NCBI GenBank assembly: GCA_003999685.1
Contig: CP021220.1
Location: 1,364,001 to 1,428,000, forward strand
DNA: 64,000 bases
Reading direction: 5' to 3'
Source: Taiwanofungus camphoratus
Taxonomy: Eukaryota; Basidiomycota; Agaricomycetes; Polyporales; Taiwanofungaceae
Of this stretch, positions 34,444 through 45,952 are shown piece by piece. The first letter of the stretch is position 1; every line of letters starts with the position of its first letter. Both the position numbers and the translations under genes were made by a program. Below the pieces are notes generated by a model. It was not told the DNA's origin, did not search any database, and saw nothing but the letters and a program-made list of their open reading frames with translations.

Positions 34444-36652
34444 ATGTTTTTCATTTTCGCTCTTTTGACTGTTTTCTTTCTCACACGACTTGCCGTTTTT
34501 TCTCGAGCCGCTGGCGTGCACAGGAATCTCACCATTGGACTCACTGACCCGTCTGTGACTTTTTCTTCAGGATGGAGCACTGCTGTATATGCAGGAGCGG
34601 AGTTTGCTCTCGCGAACGAATTGGGGGACGCAGTGCAGGTGGTATTGCCAGGTATGTGTGGTGTTGTACTTATTCAAATGATTGAACCGATATTGATGAA
34701 GCATTAGCGAACTCAACATTCGTTTTCTACAATGGTTTCAAAAGAACAGGAGGAGCTTTATATACTGCATGTTTGGATTGTCAAGCATCTGGCGGAGCAC
34801 AATTGATTCAAGTCAATGCTTCTGACCCGCATGTTGATGCTACTGAGCTTCCGGTACGTTGCCGTGCCCGTCATAATACAATGCACACTGATGCAGTTAT
34901 TACCAGATCACTCTGTTCTCGTTCACGGGCCTCAACCCAGCCACTCGTCATACTCTGAATGTGATCAATCTCCAGGATCCTGATTTGGGAGACAGCAGTG
35001 AAATAACATTTGCCTCCCTCATAGTCACTGTACTGAGCGAAGGTAATTCTCTTTACACCTCCAATCATGAGGTAGCTGATAACACATCGTAGACGGATCC
35101 TCGTTGACTGTATCAGGAGGAACAGCGACTAACGCGCCGACAAATGTTGCGTCTAGTAGTGAGTAGGACTCAAATTATAGTATCTATATCTCCTTGACAG
35201 GACAACCTGTTCTTGAGCTGCAGTCTCAACAGCGGCATCTCAACCGAGATCAACTGCCGTCACTTTGAGTTTGTCAAGTACCACTCTCGGGACATCGGAA
35301 AGTCCGTCCAGCAGTTTAGGCGCAACTGTCAGCTCTACACAGTCCGCAGTGACAACAAGCGCCACGACGTCCGGGACATCAAGCAATGGGGGAAGCATCC
35401 CTGTCACCGGAACACAAGGACCCGTGACCGGGAGTGGTACAGCATCCAGAATTGTGTCCGGAAGTGCGAGTGGGACAATCGGCACATCGCAATCCTCTAC
35501 ATCTGGAACATTCAGTACAATTAGCCCTTCACAGTTCACAGAGACGGGGACAGCGACTTCACTCTCTTTACCTTCGAGCGCTTCAACTTCATCCTTAGCG
35601 GGATTGTCCGGTTCTAGTTCATCTTCACAGATATCCGCATCGTCCACTTTAAGACAAAGTTCGGAAACTTCATCAGCACCGTCCCAGTTCTCTGTGTCTG
35701 CAACAGGAGTGACTGCGTCATCGAGTGCCTTCAGCAGTGCAGGTGGTACTATGACCTCAACACACGCTAGCGGATCGATAGCAATGAGTCCTATTGCGTC
35801 CCAAACTACATCTAGCAGTGCGAATCAGTCTACCAATAGGACCTCTTCACAGCCCACGGCATTGACCTCTTCATCATCTGTCAGTAAAACCTCAAATTCA
35901 GGCACAGCTTCTGGCTCTGCGTCAGTCTCGCAGACGAACAGTTCATCGACGGTCGCAGGAAGTTCGGGTGTTTCATCGGCAACTGTGTCTTCCACTGTGA
36001 CTATGCCAAGCATGGCTAGTGCTCCGTCGAATGGCTCTTCGCTGTCATCCTCAGTTGCGCCGTCCACGACAAGCTCTCCGACTACGCATAGTTCAGCGTT
36101 CACATCTCAATCTACCGAATCACCTTCCGTTTCCATAATATTGAGCTCAACATCACACATCTCGCCTTCGGGAATTGAAATGCCGAACTCATCCTCAACA
36201 TCCGCGTCAGTGGCCAAGTCGTCGGGCCTGTCCACTTCCCTGATCGTCGTTATTGCGGTTCTTTCTGCGTTCGTCGTGCTATCGTTGCTTTCAGTCATGG
36301 TTTTTCTCTTATTGCGTGCGCGCAAGCGTCAAGTGCAAAATGACTCTGAAAGCATCGCGGGCATGGGGCTCGTCAGGGAAGTCAGCGCTCCTTACATCAT
36401 TGTTGATCCAGTGCGTCCCGCTCCTCCTAGACCCCGTAATCCATATGAGGGCAGTGTTCAACCGACTATACCTCTCGACTACCCTGGCACTCATCTCCCA
36501 CCCAACCCTACGTCTCGTAAGTCCATAATGATTATTGAATGTATATTTTGCTCATGAGAAGTTGGATAGCACCGCCAGCACCTCCGGGGAGCCCATTGCA
36601 AACAGCTAACAGAACTTCGGCTTGGATTTCCAGAAGACCAAGAACACCTTAA
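34444..36652 (+). CDS. Ser/Thr-rich single-pass cell-surface protein
   Basis: A signal peptide (MFFIFALLTVFFLTRLAVFS) precedes an extracellular beta-sandwich-like region: VTFSSGWSTAVYAGAEF, then STFVFYNGFKRTGGALYTA, CLDCQASGG and LFSFTGLNPATRHTLNVINL. This layout resembles the N-terminal domain of many uncharacterised Agaricomycete membrane proteins. A mucin-like Ser/Thr region of about 320 residues follows, then one membrane helix (LIVVIAVLSAFVVLSLLSVM) and a basic stop-transfer RARKRQ. The cytoplasmic tail of about 80 residues is Pro-rich and ends RRPRTP. Introns are inferred near 34652, 34853, 35042, 35161 and 36518. It may act as a wall or stress sensor, by analogy only with yeast Wsc/Mid-type architecture. 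Confidence 0.72.
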
Positions 36653-37349
36653 CCCATACGGGTGCGCAGCTAGCTGTGTGTAACGCGATGTTTGTAGGAA
36701 CCTCCATCCCACAATCTATCTGACCTTCTAGGGTACTTCGGCCTCGAGAAGATGCGAGTATCAACGAGACATCTACTCCCTGTTGGCCTGGAGCTCACAA
36801 TCGTGCATCCAACCTGTCAGCGTGGAGCCGGGGTCGGGACATCACCATGCATAATTGACTAAAGAGTCTGGCACTCAGTCAATTTGACAATGCTCGAAAT
36901 AATGTTGCGTTAGTTGTAGATCAATGCGCATTGGACACTTAGCTGCGCTATATGTCAATGAAACAAAATTGTCTACGAATACTCATCATTCAGGAATTGT
37001 CTCGCCTTGTTAGGAGGTTTGAACAGGTGCCGGCGAATTTTCTGACAGCTGAAAGCCACCTTACTGCTCAGGGTGCCGAGAGGACTACCGAGGCATGCCA
37101 CGGAAGGCATCATACTGTACATGATTAAGAAATAATGGTATGAGCTCCGTAGCATAAATCAATGTATACTCACCCAAGCTTATAAGCGGGACGAGAATAG
37201 GGATGTGCGGTGATACAACGAAGGAAAACAGGAAGAGGTGTGAAGGTATATGCAACAAATGGTATATAATCCAACAGCCAGGAGATGAACGAAGCGCACT
37301 TGAACATATGCAATGGCAAACACGAAATAATCAATTATCTGTCCAGGTA
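36653..37349. other. Convergent intergenic stretch, nothing supported
   Basis: About 700 bases between the 3' ends of the membrane-protein gene and the hydrolase gene. Short frames only; no repeat recognised. Confidence 0.45.
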
Positions 37350-40300
37350 TTAGAGCTGAAAGTCGGAAGCAGAAGCGATAGACTCACAATTTCGCCAACA
37401 TTCTGAGACCTGCTCCAACACCTCTACCACGACCGAACTCTTATACAATAAGGCATGATCAGCACCTTTGACGACCTTGACAAAGCATTTATCGGGTCCC
37501 ATGGCACTTTCCATCCATCTGACTGCATTTTCAGCGATCTTTTCATCCCTATCACCATACCACACTCGAACGATGTGAGGATAAGCTGAGTACGAAAAAC
37601 CCCACGGTTGGCGATCGTGATTGAGAATCTGAAGTAGATCACCATGTGTGCCTTTCGAAGACTCTGCATGTGACGCAGCAATCAATGCATTACCGAGAGC
37701 TGCTTGAAAGCTCGCGGGAGAGGTTGAAGAAGAAGTCGGACTCGAGGCTCGGAACTGACTCGGCGATTCGGCAGCACCAAATGATACGGAGCGACGCCCG
37801 TTTGCTCTGGAGTAGAATGAATGACCATCCACAGATAAGTCCACAGATGGGCCACTTTTCGTCCTTGTTGATTTTATGGTAGGAGGAGTTGACGTTGATT
37901 TCCTCCTTATGGTATCTGTCCAGTCAAAATTGTCGAGACCCAGACCTACTTCAGTAGTCGGTGGGGGAGGTAGCCAAGGCATTTGTGAAGTCTGGGAAGT
38001 CTGAGACGGTGCCCTAGACACAGCATGTTTAGATCGACCCTTCAGAGAACCCATGGAGCGCAGAGCCTTGAGCTTCTTTCCAGTGCGAGAGCTCGATGAC
38101 CTGTCTTCCTGGGGAGATTGCGGCTGAGACGCAGAAGCGGTGCCTTTCAATCGTCCAAGAAAACCACGCGACGGCTTCCTTTTAGTAGACTTGCTCTCAC
38201 TGACGGTGCGACTACGCCGTGACTCGATACTTCGCCGCTCTAAAGTGCTACGGCTTTCAAACCTTCCCTCGAAATCGCGTAAATCATCGTATTCACTAAA
38301 CACGCCCGACGACATGCTTGGCCGAGGCTCACTATCCAGCGATGCAGACAGATAGACAGGTAACGGTTTTTTCGTGGGCGTAGACACAGGACTTAAAGGC
38401 AATTTCGAAGGCGTTCGGTGTAAGCCAGGTGCAGGAGAGGCAGCAGGAGAAGAACGGAGGTCAAAGCCGATGCCTTCGAAGGCAAGGGTGGGCGGCTTTC
38501 CCAGCATCCAGGCCTGTACCTTCCACTCTGCCGCTTGTGCAGTCTTGAGAAGTCCATTGGGGACATATTTTAGCCACTTATAACCTGCTGTCCGTAAGGT
38601 AACAACGTTACGCGATGAATATGCATTCCCAAGTTTGATGGAACTCACCTCCCTCTCCACCCCCAACCCAAGGTGCCAACAAGTACACATCGCCTCGGAT
38701 GCGTTCTGGGAACTTATTGGCGAATGCAAGGGCATACGGACCCCCAGCAGAGTGAGCCATGATGCTGCACTGGTCGATGTGCAATTGATCAAGGACTTCC
38801 TCTACTACTGAAGCCCATTCCGGTATTCCCTTTGCCGATTTTGATCGAGGATTGTCAGTACGTCCTAATCCCCATCTGCTCGAAGGCCTTTCAGCGGAGA
38901 AGTGTTCTTAATAAATAGAGGACGTACCGATCGATAGTGATGAGTCTGATGCCTAGGCATTCTGCCATCTCGTCATATAGACCCATTACGTGCCTTACGC
39001 AGCCGAGACCCAAAAACACGACTAGCGGAAACCCATTGGGACTACCAAGATCAGACAAACTAACAGTAAGCGGGTTGCCACGTGACGCGTGAGGAGCACG
39101 AGTAAGCGAAAGGAGCGTCGTTAAACGAGCAGAACGAAGATATTGCGCTATGGCTTGCGACGGAGAATTGGTGGGAACCTTGGTGAGACCCAATAACTCA
39201 AGCGGAGGGAGTGGTGGTTGGTCAGACATTGTTGAATAAGAAAAAATGGAAGATTCGCGGCGACCCTCTGATCGAGGGGAAGAAAACCTTCGGGCGTTGT
39301 CTGATATACTGTATGGGCTCTGCTGGAAAGAACGTGTATGATGGAGAGTACGAGGAGAAACAGACGCCCTCTTCTGATTGCGGATGGTGCACTTGACCTC
39401 CTCTGCGATGGTATCAACAGAAGAGCGGGACACTAGCTCTGATTCGTCTTCGGTAGGCTGTACCTCTGTGTCCGCTTCCGGCTGTTCATTAACCGTTGCA
39501 TGGCCTTGACTTTGTGAGTAGGAGCTCTTACGAGAGCGAACTTGTTGAGAAGGAGGCGCATGAGCGCGAATGATCTCGGATATAGATGGGACAACCGCCT
39601 TCCCTAAGACGCCTGAAGTAGAGGTTCCGCTTTGAGTGTCGAAAGAACGACGACTGGAGGGGCGCGATGTAAAAGAGGAATCTACAACGGTTGTGACAGA
39701 TCCCCTACGGGCGGAACCAGGCCGACGCTTCCTCTGCTGATCAGACCATCTTGGCAACGAAGTTCTCGGCTTGTCATCGTCTTCATCCGAATCGGGAGAT
39801 CTAGTAGGTGCCCGTCGCCGCTCAGCGCGTCCTAATATAACGCCTGGAGGGGGAGTGGGCAGGGGGGGATGATAAAGGGGATGAAATCCAGATTTTGAAA
39901 ATTTTGAGCGCCTAGACATCCCGCCAGATCCCATGAAATGATCATCACCGCCGTAACGGTTATGATTCATACCGTCCACTAGAGCGTCCATGGTCTCAAC
40001 CCCGGGTACCGGCGCCGCAACCATCACCGGGATGGAAAATATTGGGTCTCTGAAGGACAACTCGTCTATGGGAGTTCGAGGAGCATCCTCATACTGGCTT
40101 AATACAGATGACGCGGAATCTAAGAGGGAGGACTTGAATGGCCGACTACTGGGATCCGGATGGTCCCACTGCTGGTTTCGCGGTGGGCCAGTCTGTGAGC
40201 GAGGTCTTGAACGGGCTTTGGAGTGATTGTCTCTTTGCGCAGGTGCTTTGTCTCTGACACTAGGAAAGAAATATGACTCCTGCACGAACGGCTGTGCTCT

Positions 40301-40675
40301 CTGCTTCTCGTGATACTGACGTTCCTTGCCTCCGCGGGAATTCGACGACGACACGTCGTGAGCAGAGCTCACGCTTCGCGAAGACCTCTTGTTGGAGGCG
40401 CGTTCTCTTAATTCCAATGGGCGGGATATGACTGGCCTGAGCGCGTCCTCTTCAGGAGCATGATACGATGAAGGAGACACGGACTGATCACCGGTACGTG
40501 GTCGGCTCCAAGTCGGGTGTGTAAGAGGATGATGGGTATCCGCGGGGGAAGAGGCTTTCTTGTCGCGTTTCAGAGACAAGAAAGACGATTTCTTTGTCGG
40601 TTTTCGTTGCAGCTGTGCGGCGCCTGCGCTTGGGTTGGGTGGCGCTTCTGGGGAACGAGTCAAAATAGTAGCCAT
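37350..40675 (-). CDS. Large alpha/beta hydrolase-fold protein with disordered insertions
   Basis: The start at 40675 opens a disordered basic region of about 500 residues. The hydrolase core begins at TVSLSDLGSPNGFPLVVFLG. The nucleophile elbow is SIMAHSAGGPYALAFANKFP. The lid or cap region is replaced by a Ser/Arg/Pro-rich insertion of roughly 300 residues. The fold resumes at HIVRVWYGDRDEKIAENAVR (catalytic Asp) and VVKGADHALLYKS (catalytic His). Three exons are inferred: exon 1 down to about 38930 (ends LITIDR), a middle exon with GLGRTDNP and the Ser elbow, and a last exon down to the stop. The length is near 1,090 residues, about three times a normal single-domain hydrolase. Substrate unknown. 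An alternative 3' splice that extends the C-terminus past 37350 is possible but less likely. Confidence 0.78.
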
Positions 40676-42114
40676 GTAGCGAACGTGTCGGTGTATTGAG
40701 TGAATGTGATCGCAAAAGAATGGGAAGAACGAGAGTCAATGTTGCGTCGCAGGATGACCGACACGCCCTCTTGTCCTGAGAATACTTCCGCCGTCGCGAT
40801 AATCCAGTTCGACGGCGGCCTCAAATTTCGGTGTAGTGAAGTCCCGGACACATTTGGTTGTCCGCAATTGGATACGAGCGTCTAATAGGGCGTTATTGCT
40901 CGTTTCACCAAAGGCGCGGTGGCAAACTGGAGCAAATCGACGCGCGGTGGCTGCATTTTCCGCCATCCTGACTATCCGACTTTGAACGACTCTAGCTCAC
41001 TCAATTCTGCTTGTATCGACTCGCTCTATGAAGCAAAAGTGCTCTATTCATCTGTGTGGAGGGCACTGCGCAATTTTCTTCGAGTTTTGCCAATCCAATT
41101 TTGAGCTGCAAATCTGGTGTCTTTCTGAATGACAACGGCTTGGGGTCTTATGCACTTCTGTAGAACTCTTCTTGGGATAGGTCTTGAGGGCCTAGTATAA
41201 ATTCTCAAGTGGCTCCTGCTTTCACTCATGCATTCACTGTTGCCTTGGTGAGTGTGGTTATTGACAATGTTGTTTGAATGCTCTCTGGTATGTAAAATTT
41301 GTCACACTGCTTACTTCTCTATGAACTCATTCCATGCCTATGGATGTAATTTGTCAACTTTCAGTAAGGCACAGCAGATGAGATATGTACCACAGCCTTT
41401 ACATTCATCATACCTTGCCTCACTGCCATGTCGCAGGAGATCAAAGCTCTTATAGGGATTGGTAGTGGTCCTGGTAAAGCTGAAATTCTTGATAGGCTTG
41501 TTGTATTTTTATGATGGCAGGACCTTTGTCTATCAACCTTGAGACACATGTCTAGGAGGGGCATTGTGAATGAAAAAGAAACAAATGTGAACCTAGGTCA
41601 TTGGGATGAGCCAGGATGTAAAATATTCCAAATGTGAGGAAGGAATCATAAATCATTTTGATTTCAACTGCACTAGCTGGAAGGTTTTGGGAGAGTGTCA
41701 AGGTATATAATGGGGAGGAAGTACTACTGCATGATAGTGGATTGTCCCGTGGTGACAATAAATTGAGACATGAATGTGTTAGATCCATAGATACTAGCAA
41801 CCTGTGTTGCCGGCTCTGTAATGATCAGCTTGACCATAGAAGGGTCTACTTTCATGGTCGCAGTAGACAGGCATGCCAAACTCATGTATGTCCTGTAATA
41901 CGTATTGGTGTCACCTTGTCTTTGGCCACAACGTCAGGAACGGAGAAATGCACTGCTGATGCTGACCGTCCAGGATCCATCACCCAAACGTACAGATAGT
42001 GCCCAACGGATGAAATGATGGCAAACCACAACAAACCACAATTTTATGCCAGACTATGCAATATTGAATCACTAATTCATAGTAGTTTTCAGAGAACGTA
42101 CCAGGATACGGAGA
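40676..42114. other. Long AT-richer gap without supported gene
   Basis: About 1.4 kb. From about 41230 to 42070 the base composition shifts to clearly higher A+T than neighbouring genes, and every frame is broken into pieces under about 110 codons. A TATAAATT box lies at about 41195-41202 (plus strand), but no convincing gene follows; the nearest frame (41252-41455) is short. The stretch may be a decayed gene or mobile element, but no terminal repeat or family motif was recognised. Confidence 0.4.
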
Positions 42115-43236
42115 TCATAAAAGCATAATGTTTCGGGAGGCACAATGCTTCCGGACATTTTCCTCCGTACATTTCGACCAGCATATAAACGGAGGGTGGA
42201 ATGTACCGGACGGTGTAGTGAGCCTTTGTAAGTTCGGCAACACATTGGAGACAACGAATGCGGTCCAATCGTCTGGGGTGACACTCGCAAGACGACCAAG
42301 GATGGATAACTGTTCTAGGTTCCTGCAGGACTCCGCAATAGAGATTAAGGTATGCGGATTGACCATGAAGCCAGACAGCCGGAGGTCAAGGAGGGAAGGG
42401 CAACTAGGGAAATCATCGACAAAAATCGCATCACGAGTAATTATCTCGAAGACTGCATAATGTAAACTCTCCAGGTTTCTGCAACATGCAACCATGGAGC
42501 GGAGATGTTCGTCAGTGTTAGTAGCGCAGTTCGTTGTCACGCTCATTGAGCGCAATGTTCCCCAGGATCCATGACAAAGTTCGGACAGGATGCCGTCCAC
42601 AATATCAACGTTATCGAGCGATAGATTCGTCAGTCGAGGGTATGGCATAGGAGAGTAGAAAATGGACAGTTCCATGTTAGATAATCTCAGGCTGCGAAGT
42701 CTGAGGAACTTGCATGCCATCGCTTCATCCCATTCCAGTGAAGCGGATTTCCGTCCACTGCACGGATACTGACCGCTTGACGAAGCGATGCTTCCATCAA
42801 TACAAAGATTGGTGATGGTGTGCGGACTGGCCAGTGCATGAAGGAACCTCTCCGCTCCGATAGCGAGCTCCCCTCCCAACGTGAGGCAGCGTAAACCGTT
42901 CAGACTCAAAAGCATCCTGATACTTGCCAACTCCTTCTCAAAAACTCCATACTTATGGTGTGCTTCTGACATAGGACGGAGCTCAATCCCCCAAAGTAGG
43001 GATAACAAGCGCGGGCTCTCAGTGAGAGTCCTTACAAGAGAGACGCAAGCGGTGTATGTCCACAGAGTAGGACATGCATAAAGACGCCTTCTGACGGGTC
43101 CAATCCATGCGGAGGAGATGAGTGCAAGACGCCGTAAGTCTCGAGCCCACCAATGCTCGTGGCTCTCCAAGATGAGAGGGATGAGGTCGTCAACGAGGCG
43201 AGGCTGGCTGTGTACCATTGGCACGGTTCGTTGCAT
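42115..43236 (-). CDS. F-box/LRR-like protein, intronless
   Basis: A single 373-residue frame. The N-terminus, LVDDLIPLILESHEHWWARD with LRRLALISSAWIGPVRRRLY, has the helix pattern of the F-box-like domain common in Agaricomycetes, in which the motif leads into a leucine-rich region. Irregular LRR-like units follow (LRCLTLGGEL, LRSLRLSNMELSI, LTNLSLDNVDIVD, LESLHYAVFEII, LLDLRLSGFMVN, LEQLSILGRLA). Such proteins are predicted SCF substrate receptors. It has no introns, unlike nearly all neighbours, which fits the large lineage-expanded F-box families of mushrooms. Target unknown. Confidence 0.72.
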   Translation of the reverse strand: MQRTVPMVHSQPRLVDDLIPLILESHEHWWARDLRRLALISSAWIGPVRRRLYACPTLWTYTACVSLVRTLTESPRLLSLLWGIELRPMSEAHHKYGVFEKELASIRMLLSLNGLRCLTLGGELAIGAERFLHALASPHTITNLCIDGSIASSSGQYPCSGRKSASLEWDEAMACKFLRLRSLRLSNMELSIFYSPMPYPRLTNLSLDNVDIVDGILSELCHGSWGTLRSMSVTTNCATNTDEHLRSMVACCRNLESLHYAVFEIITRDAIFVDDFPSCPSLLDLRLSGFMVNPHTLISIAESCRNLEQLSILGRLASVTPDDWTAFVVSNVLPNLQRLTTPSGTFHPPFICWSKCTEENVRKHCASRNIMLL

Positions 43237-43740
43237 GAGAAGAGGGAATGAATGGCCTAGCCAAAAGCCCCGCTTGTACTTATGCTCGGAGCTAGCGGTC
43301 TCAATACCAGTACATACGACTGAAGTGAGGCCGAGCTTGCAGCACGGTCGGTTCTCAGGAAGGGAAAGGCTGTTTAAGTAGCATCTCCAAATATGGCACC
43401 GGTCCAGGTACCGAATTGCGTCCGATGCCTGGTTTTAGTACCATTCCCCACGTGTTTTCCTTGGTTTTCTTGCATCGAAATTTACAAGTAAAGCTGAGCT
43501 TGCACGATCTCGAAGCACACTTATTCATCATTCCCTTCAATGCAATATACCTCTGTTAAATTTTTATAGGAGGACCAATGCTTGTCCCGAGTGATCAAGC
43601 CTAACTGCGAAATATGGATTAGAGCCTTCAAGGCGCCGGGGCTATCATTGACACCGGATAAGATACGCTATAGCTAGGGTGAGCTGGGGTTTTGCATCCA
43701 ATTTGGACCCTGGTCTCTTTCGGTATACCACGGAGCTGCG
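43237..43740. promoter_or_regulatory. Divergent upstream region, F-box-like gene / amino-acid transporter
   Basis: About 500 bases between divergent starts. No gene and no clear TATA box. The open frames at 43355-43540 and 43645-43880 (minus) have no domain. Confidence 0.4.
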
Positions 43741-45540
43741 ATGTCCAGTTTGGAAGAGAAGAAATCTGAGGAGGGCACACAGCATGTCGCTTTCGAAGAA
43801 CAAGATGTCTTTGGTCCCGAAGAAGACCATGAAATCCAATACAAGACGCTCAGTTGGCAGGTGAGGACACAGGGTTGCATATAAGAATCAGACCGAATGA
43901 CTCATTTTGTACGGCTATAGTTTGTAAGTCTACTCATGATATGCGAAATCGTTAGCAATGGAATGCTATCAATCCCTAACGCCATGGCTGTTGTCGGTGA
44001 GCCGAGATACTTGCTGACGACTCCTGACTGCGTGGCTCGAACCTCCTGGCTTTCAGGCATTGTTCCCTCGGTCATTCTGACGGTGTTCCTGGGAATATTC
44101 GCCCTGTTCACGGCCAAGCTCCTAATTGACTTCAAACTCAACCATCCCGACGTCCACAATATGGGTAACACTCTCAGCTATACATTATTGGTCACTTTCT
44201 CAAATTGTTGATGTAGGGGATGCCGGTTATATTATATTCGGACCAGTTGGTCGAGAGATTTTGTCTATGGGGACCATAATCTTCGCCATTTTTGGTACTG
44301 TCCGTATCAATTCACTTGTCGTGGTTCGCGAGCACTGATATTTTGCAGGGTTCTGAGCTTCTCTCAGGTCAATTGGCCCTGTCTACGCTATCCGATAACG
44401 GTCTTTGCGCCGTGATACTACTCTTAATTTTTTCCGCCGCAACCTTTCTCATATCTCTACCGCGTACTTTGGGTCGTCTCAGTTGGCTCGGTCTGATCAG
44501 TGTGATCTCCATCGCCTTGTGTGGATTTCTTGGTATGGTAGGGGCAGGTGTGAGGCCCACGCCCGGCCGCGTCGTCGTTGCTACCATCTCGTCCAATTTC
44601 TTTGAAGCATTTCTGGCGATCACGAGTCCGGTATGGTTATCTTCTCTCTGAACGCAATGACGCTCTTATTGAACATATGTAGGTTTTTGCATATGCAGGT
44701 AGGGCTATAGGTCTGACTGCTGTCAGTTACCTTGTTGACTGACTGTGTAGGACATTTTATGTACGCGATTTTAGGGCGTTCGATCACACGCCGATATTGA
44801 TCCTGTTGACGTAGGTTCTTCATACTGATCTCGGAAATGCGTAGGCCCCAAGACGCTATGAAAGTAAGTTGGATTTGCATCGGTGAGCGTGGACCAACAT
44901 AGTTTGCAGGCAGCATGGGTGCTTCAAGTTTTTGCAACAATTTATTATGCGGTCTTCAGTGTAGTGATTTATGTCTACCTCGGAAGCGCTGTAGCCTCTC
45001 CCGCCCTACTTTCGCTGTCACCCATATGGTCTAAGATCACATTCGGCGTGGGGTTGGCCAACTTCTTGATGTGTGTACTCCCGTCTCCGTCATACCAGTG
45101 GTATTAGTTTCTCATGTCTCATATTTAGCTCCGGAGCACTTTATGCACACACAGCGGCCAAATTAGTATTTGTTCGCATTTTCAGGCGTTCGCGCCATCT
45201 TTACTCTCATACATTCTTAGGGTGGTCCGTCTGGCTCCTCTTATGCTTTGTCTCTACCGCTATTGCCTTCGTACTTGCGTCCGCTGTGCCCATATTCTCC
45301 TATTTAGTTGGAATTACAGCGTCCGTTTTCGCTTCCTGGTACACTTACGGCCTCGCCGGATTCTTCTGGCTGTATGATGCATACCATAGTGGCGGCGGCC
45401 GGCAGGCACTGAAACGGAGATGGCGGGGCACTATCCTTGCAGTGTTGACTATCCTTTCTGGCGCATTCATTTGCATCGCCGGCACATACGTTTCGGTCAA
45501 AGTGGGCACTTCATCTTTTTTGGTTGTGAATAAATGCTGA
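43741..45540 (+). CDS. Amino-acid transporter (AAAP family)
   Basis: A predicted 10-11 helix membrane permease of the amino acid/auxin permease family (Pfam Aa_trans). A hydrophilic acidic N-terminus (MSSLEEKKSEEG...) leads into YKTLSWQ, then FVSLLMICEIVSNGMLSIPN, the typical TM1 with the Gly/Ile-Pro-Asn break. Other helices are IVPSVILTVFLGIFALFTAK, AVILLLIFSAATFLISLPRT, LGRLSWLGLISVISIALCGF, WLLLCFVSTAIAFVLASAVP and TILAVLTILSGAFICIAGTY. About eight introns are inferred; the product is about 460 residues. Fungal members of this type move aromatic or neutral amino acids at the plasma membrane or vacuole; the substrate is not readable here. Confidence 0.85.
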
Positions 45541-45952
45541 TACTTGATCCAGTTGATCGTAGAAGCTTATAACAGTGGTGTTGTGGGAAGGCCGTTCTCA
45601 TGCTAGGTCGTCGACCCACTCATTGTAGTTAATGTTGAACCAGTGGTGTAGGTTCTGCTAAAGCGCACTTTGTTTGATTATTGATACTCGTATCTATTTC
45701 GTATATCTGGGAAAACTTCCAAGAGCATGAATTTCGGGATTCTCGGACTTCCGCCTAGTTCAATTCCTTTCATAGAATTTTGCCGTCCATTTAGAACGAT
45801 CTATCGTATGCAATACTCACGATCTGGAATACGGCACCAATGTGCGAACCAACATGTACAGTACTTCTGGCAGTCTGCCGACCTGAGTATCACATGCCTT
45901 GCGTCCCACCTTTGACAATCACATCGTTGTACTTCATAGCTTCTGGATCCGG
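45541..45952. other. Intergenic stretch between transporter and acyltransferase
   Basis: No gene supported. The acyltransferase frame stays open upstream to a Met codon at 45899, so its start could lie there instead of 45953. Confidence 0.45.

Noticed and set aside
35240-36103. Acidic minus-strand frames
   Set aside because: Antisense to the Ser/Thr-rich stalk; the Glu/Asp/Val composition is the complement of Ser/Thr codons.
43381-43440. Possible tRNA-like fold near TCCAGGTACCGAATTGCGTCC
   Set aside because: No consistent acceptor stem or T-loop consensus could be laid out; it fits ordinary upstream sequence.
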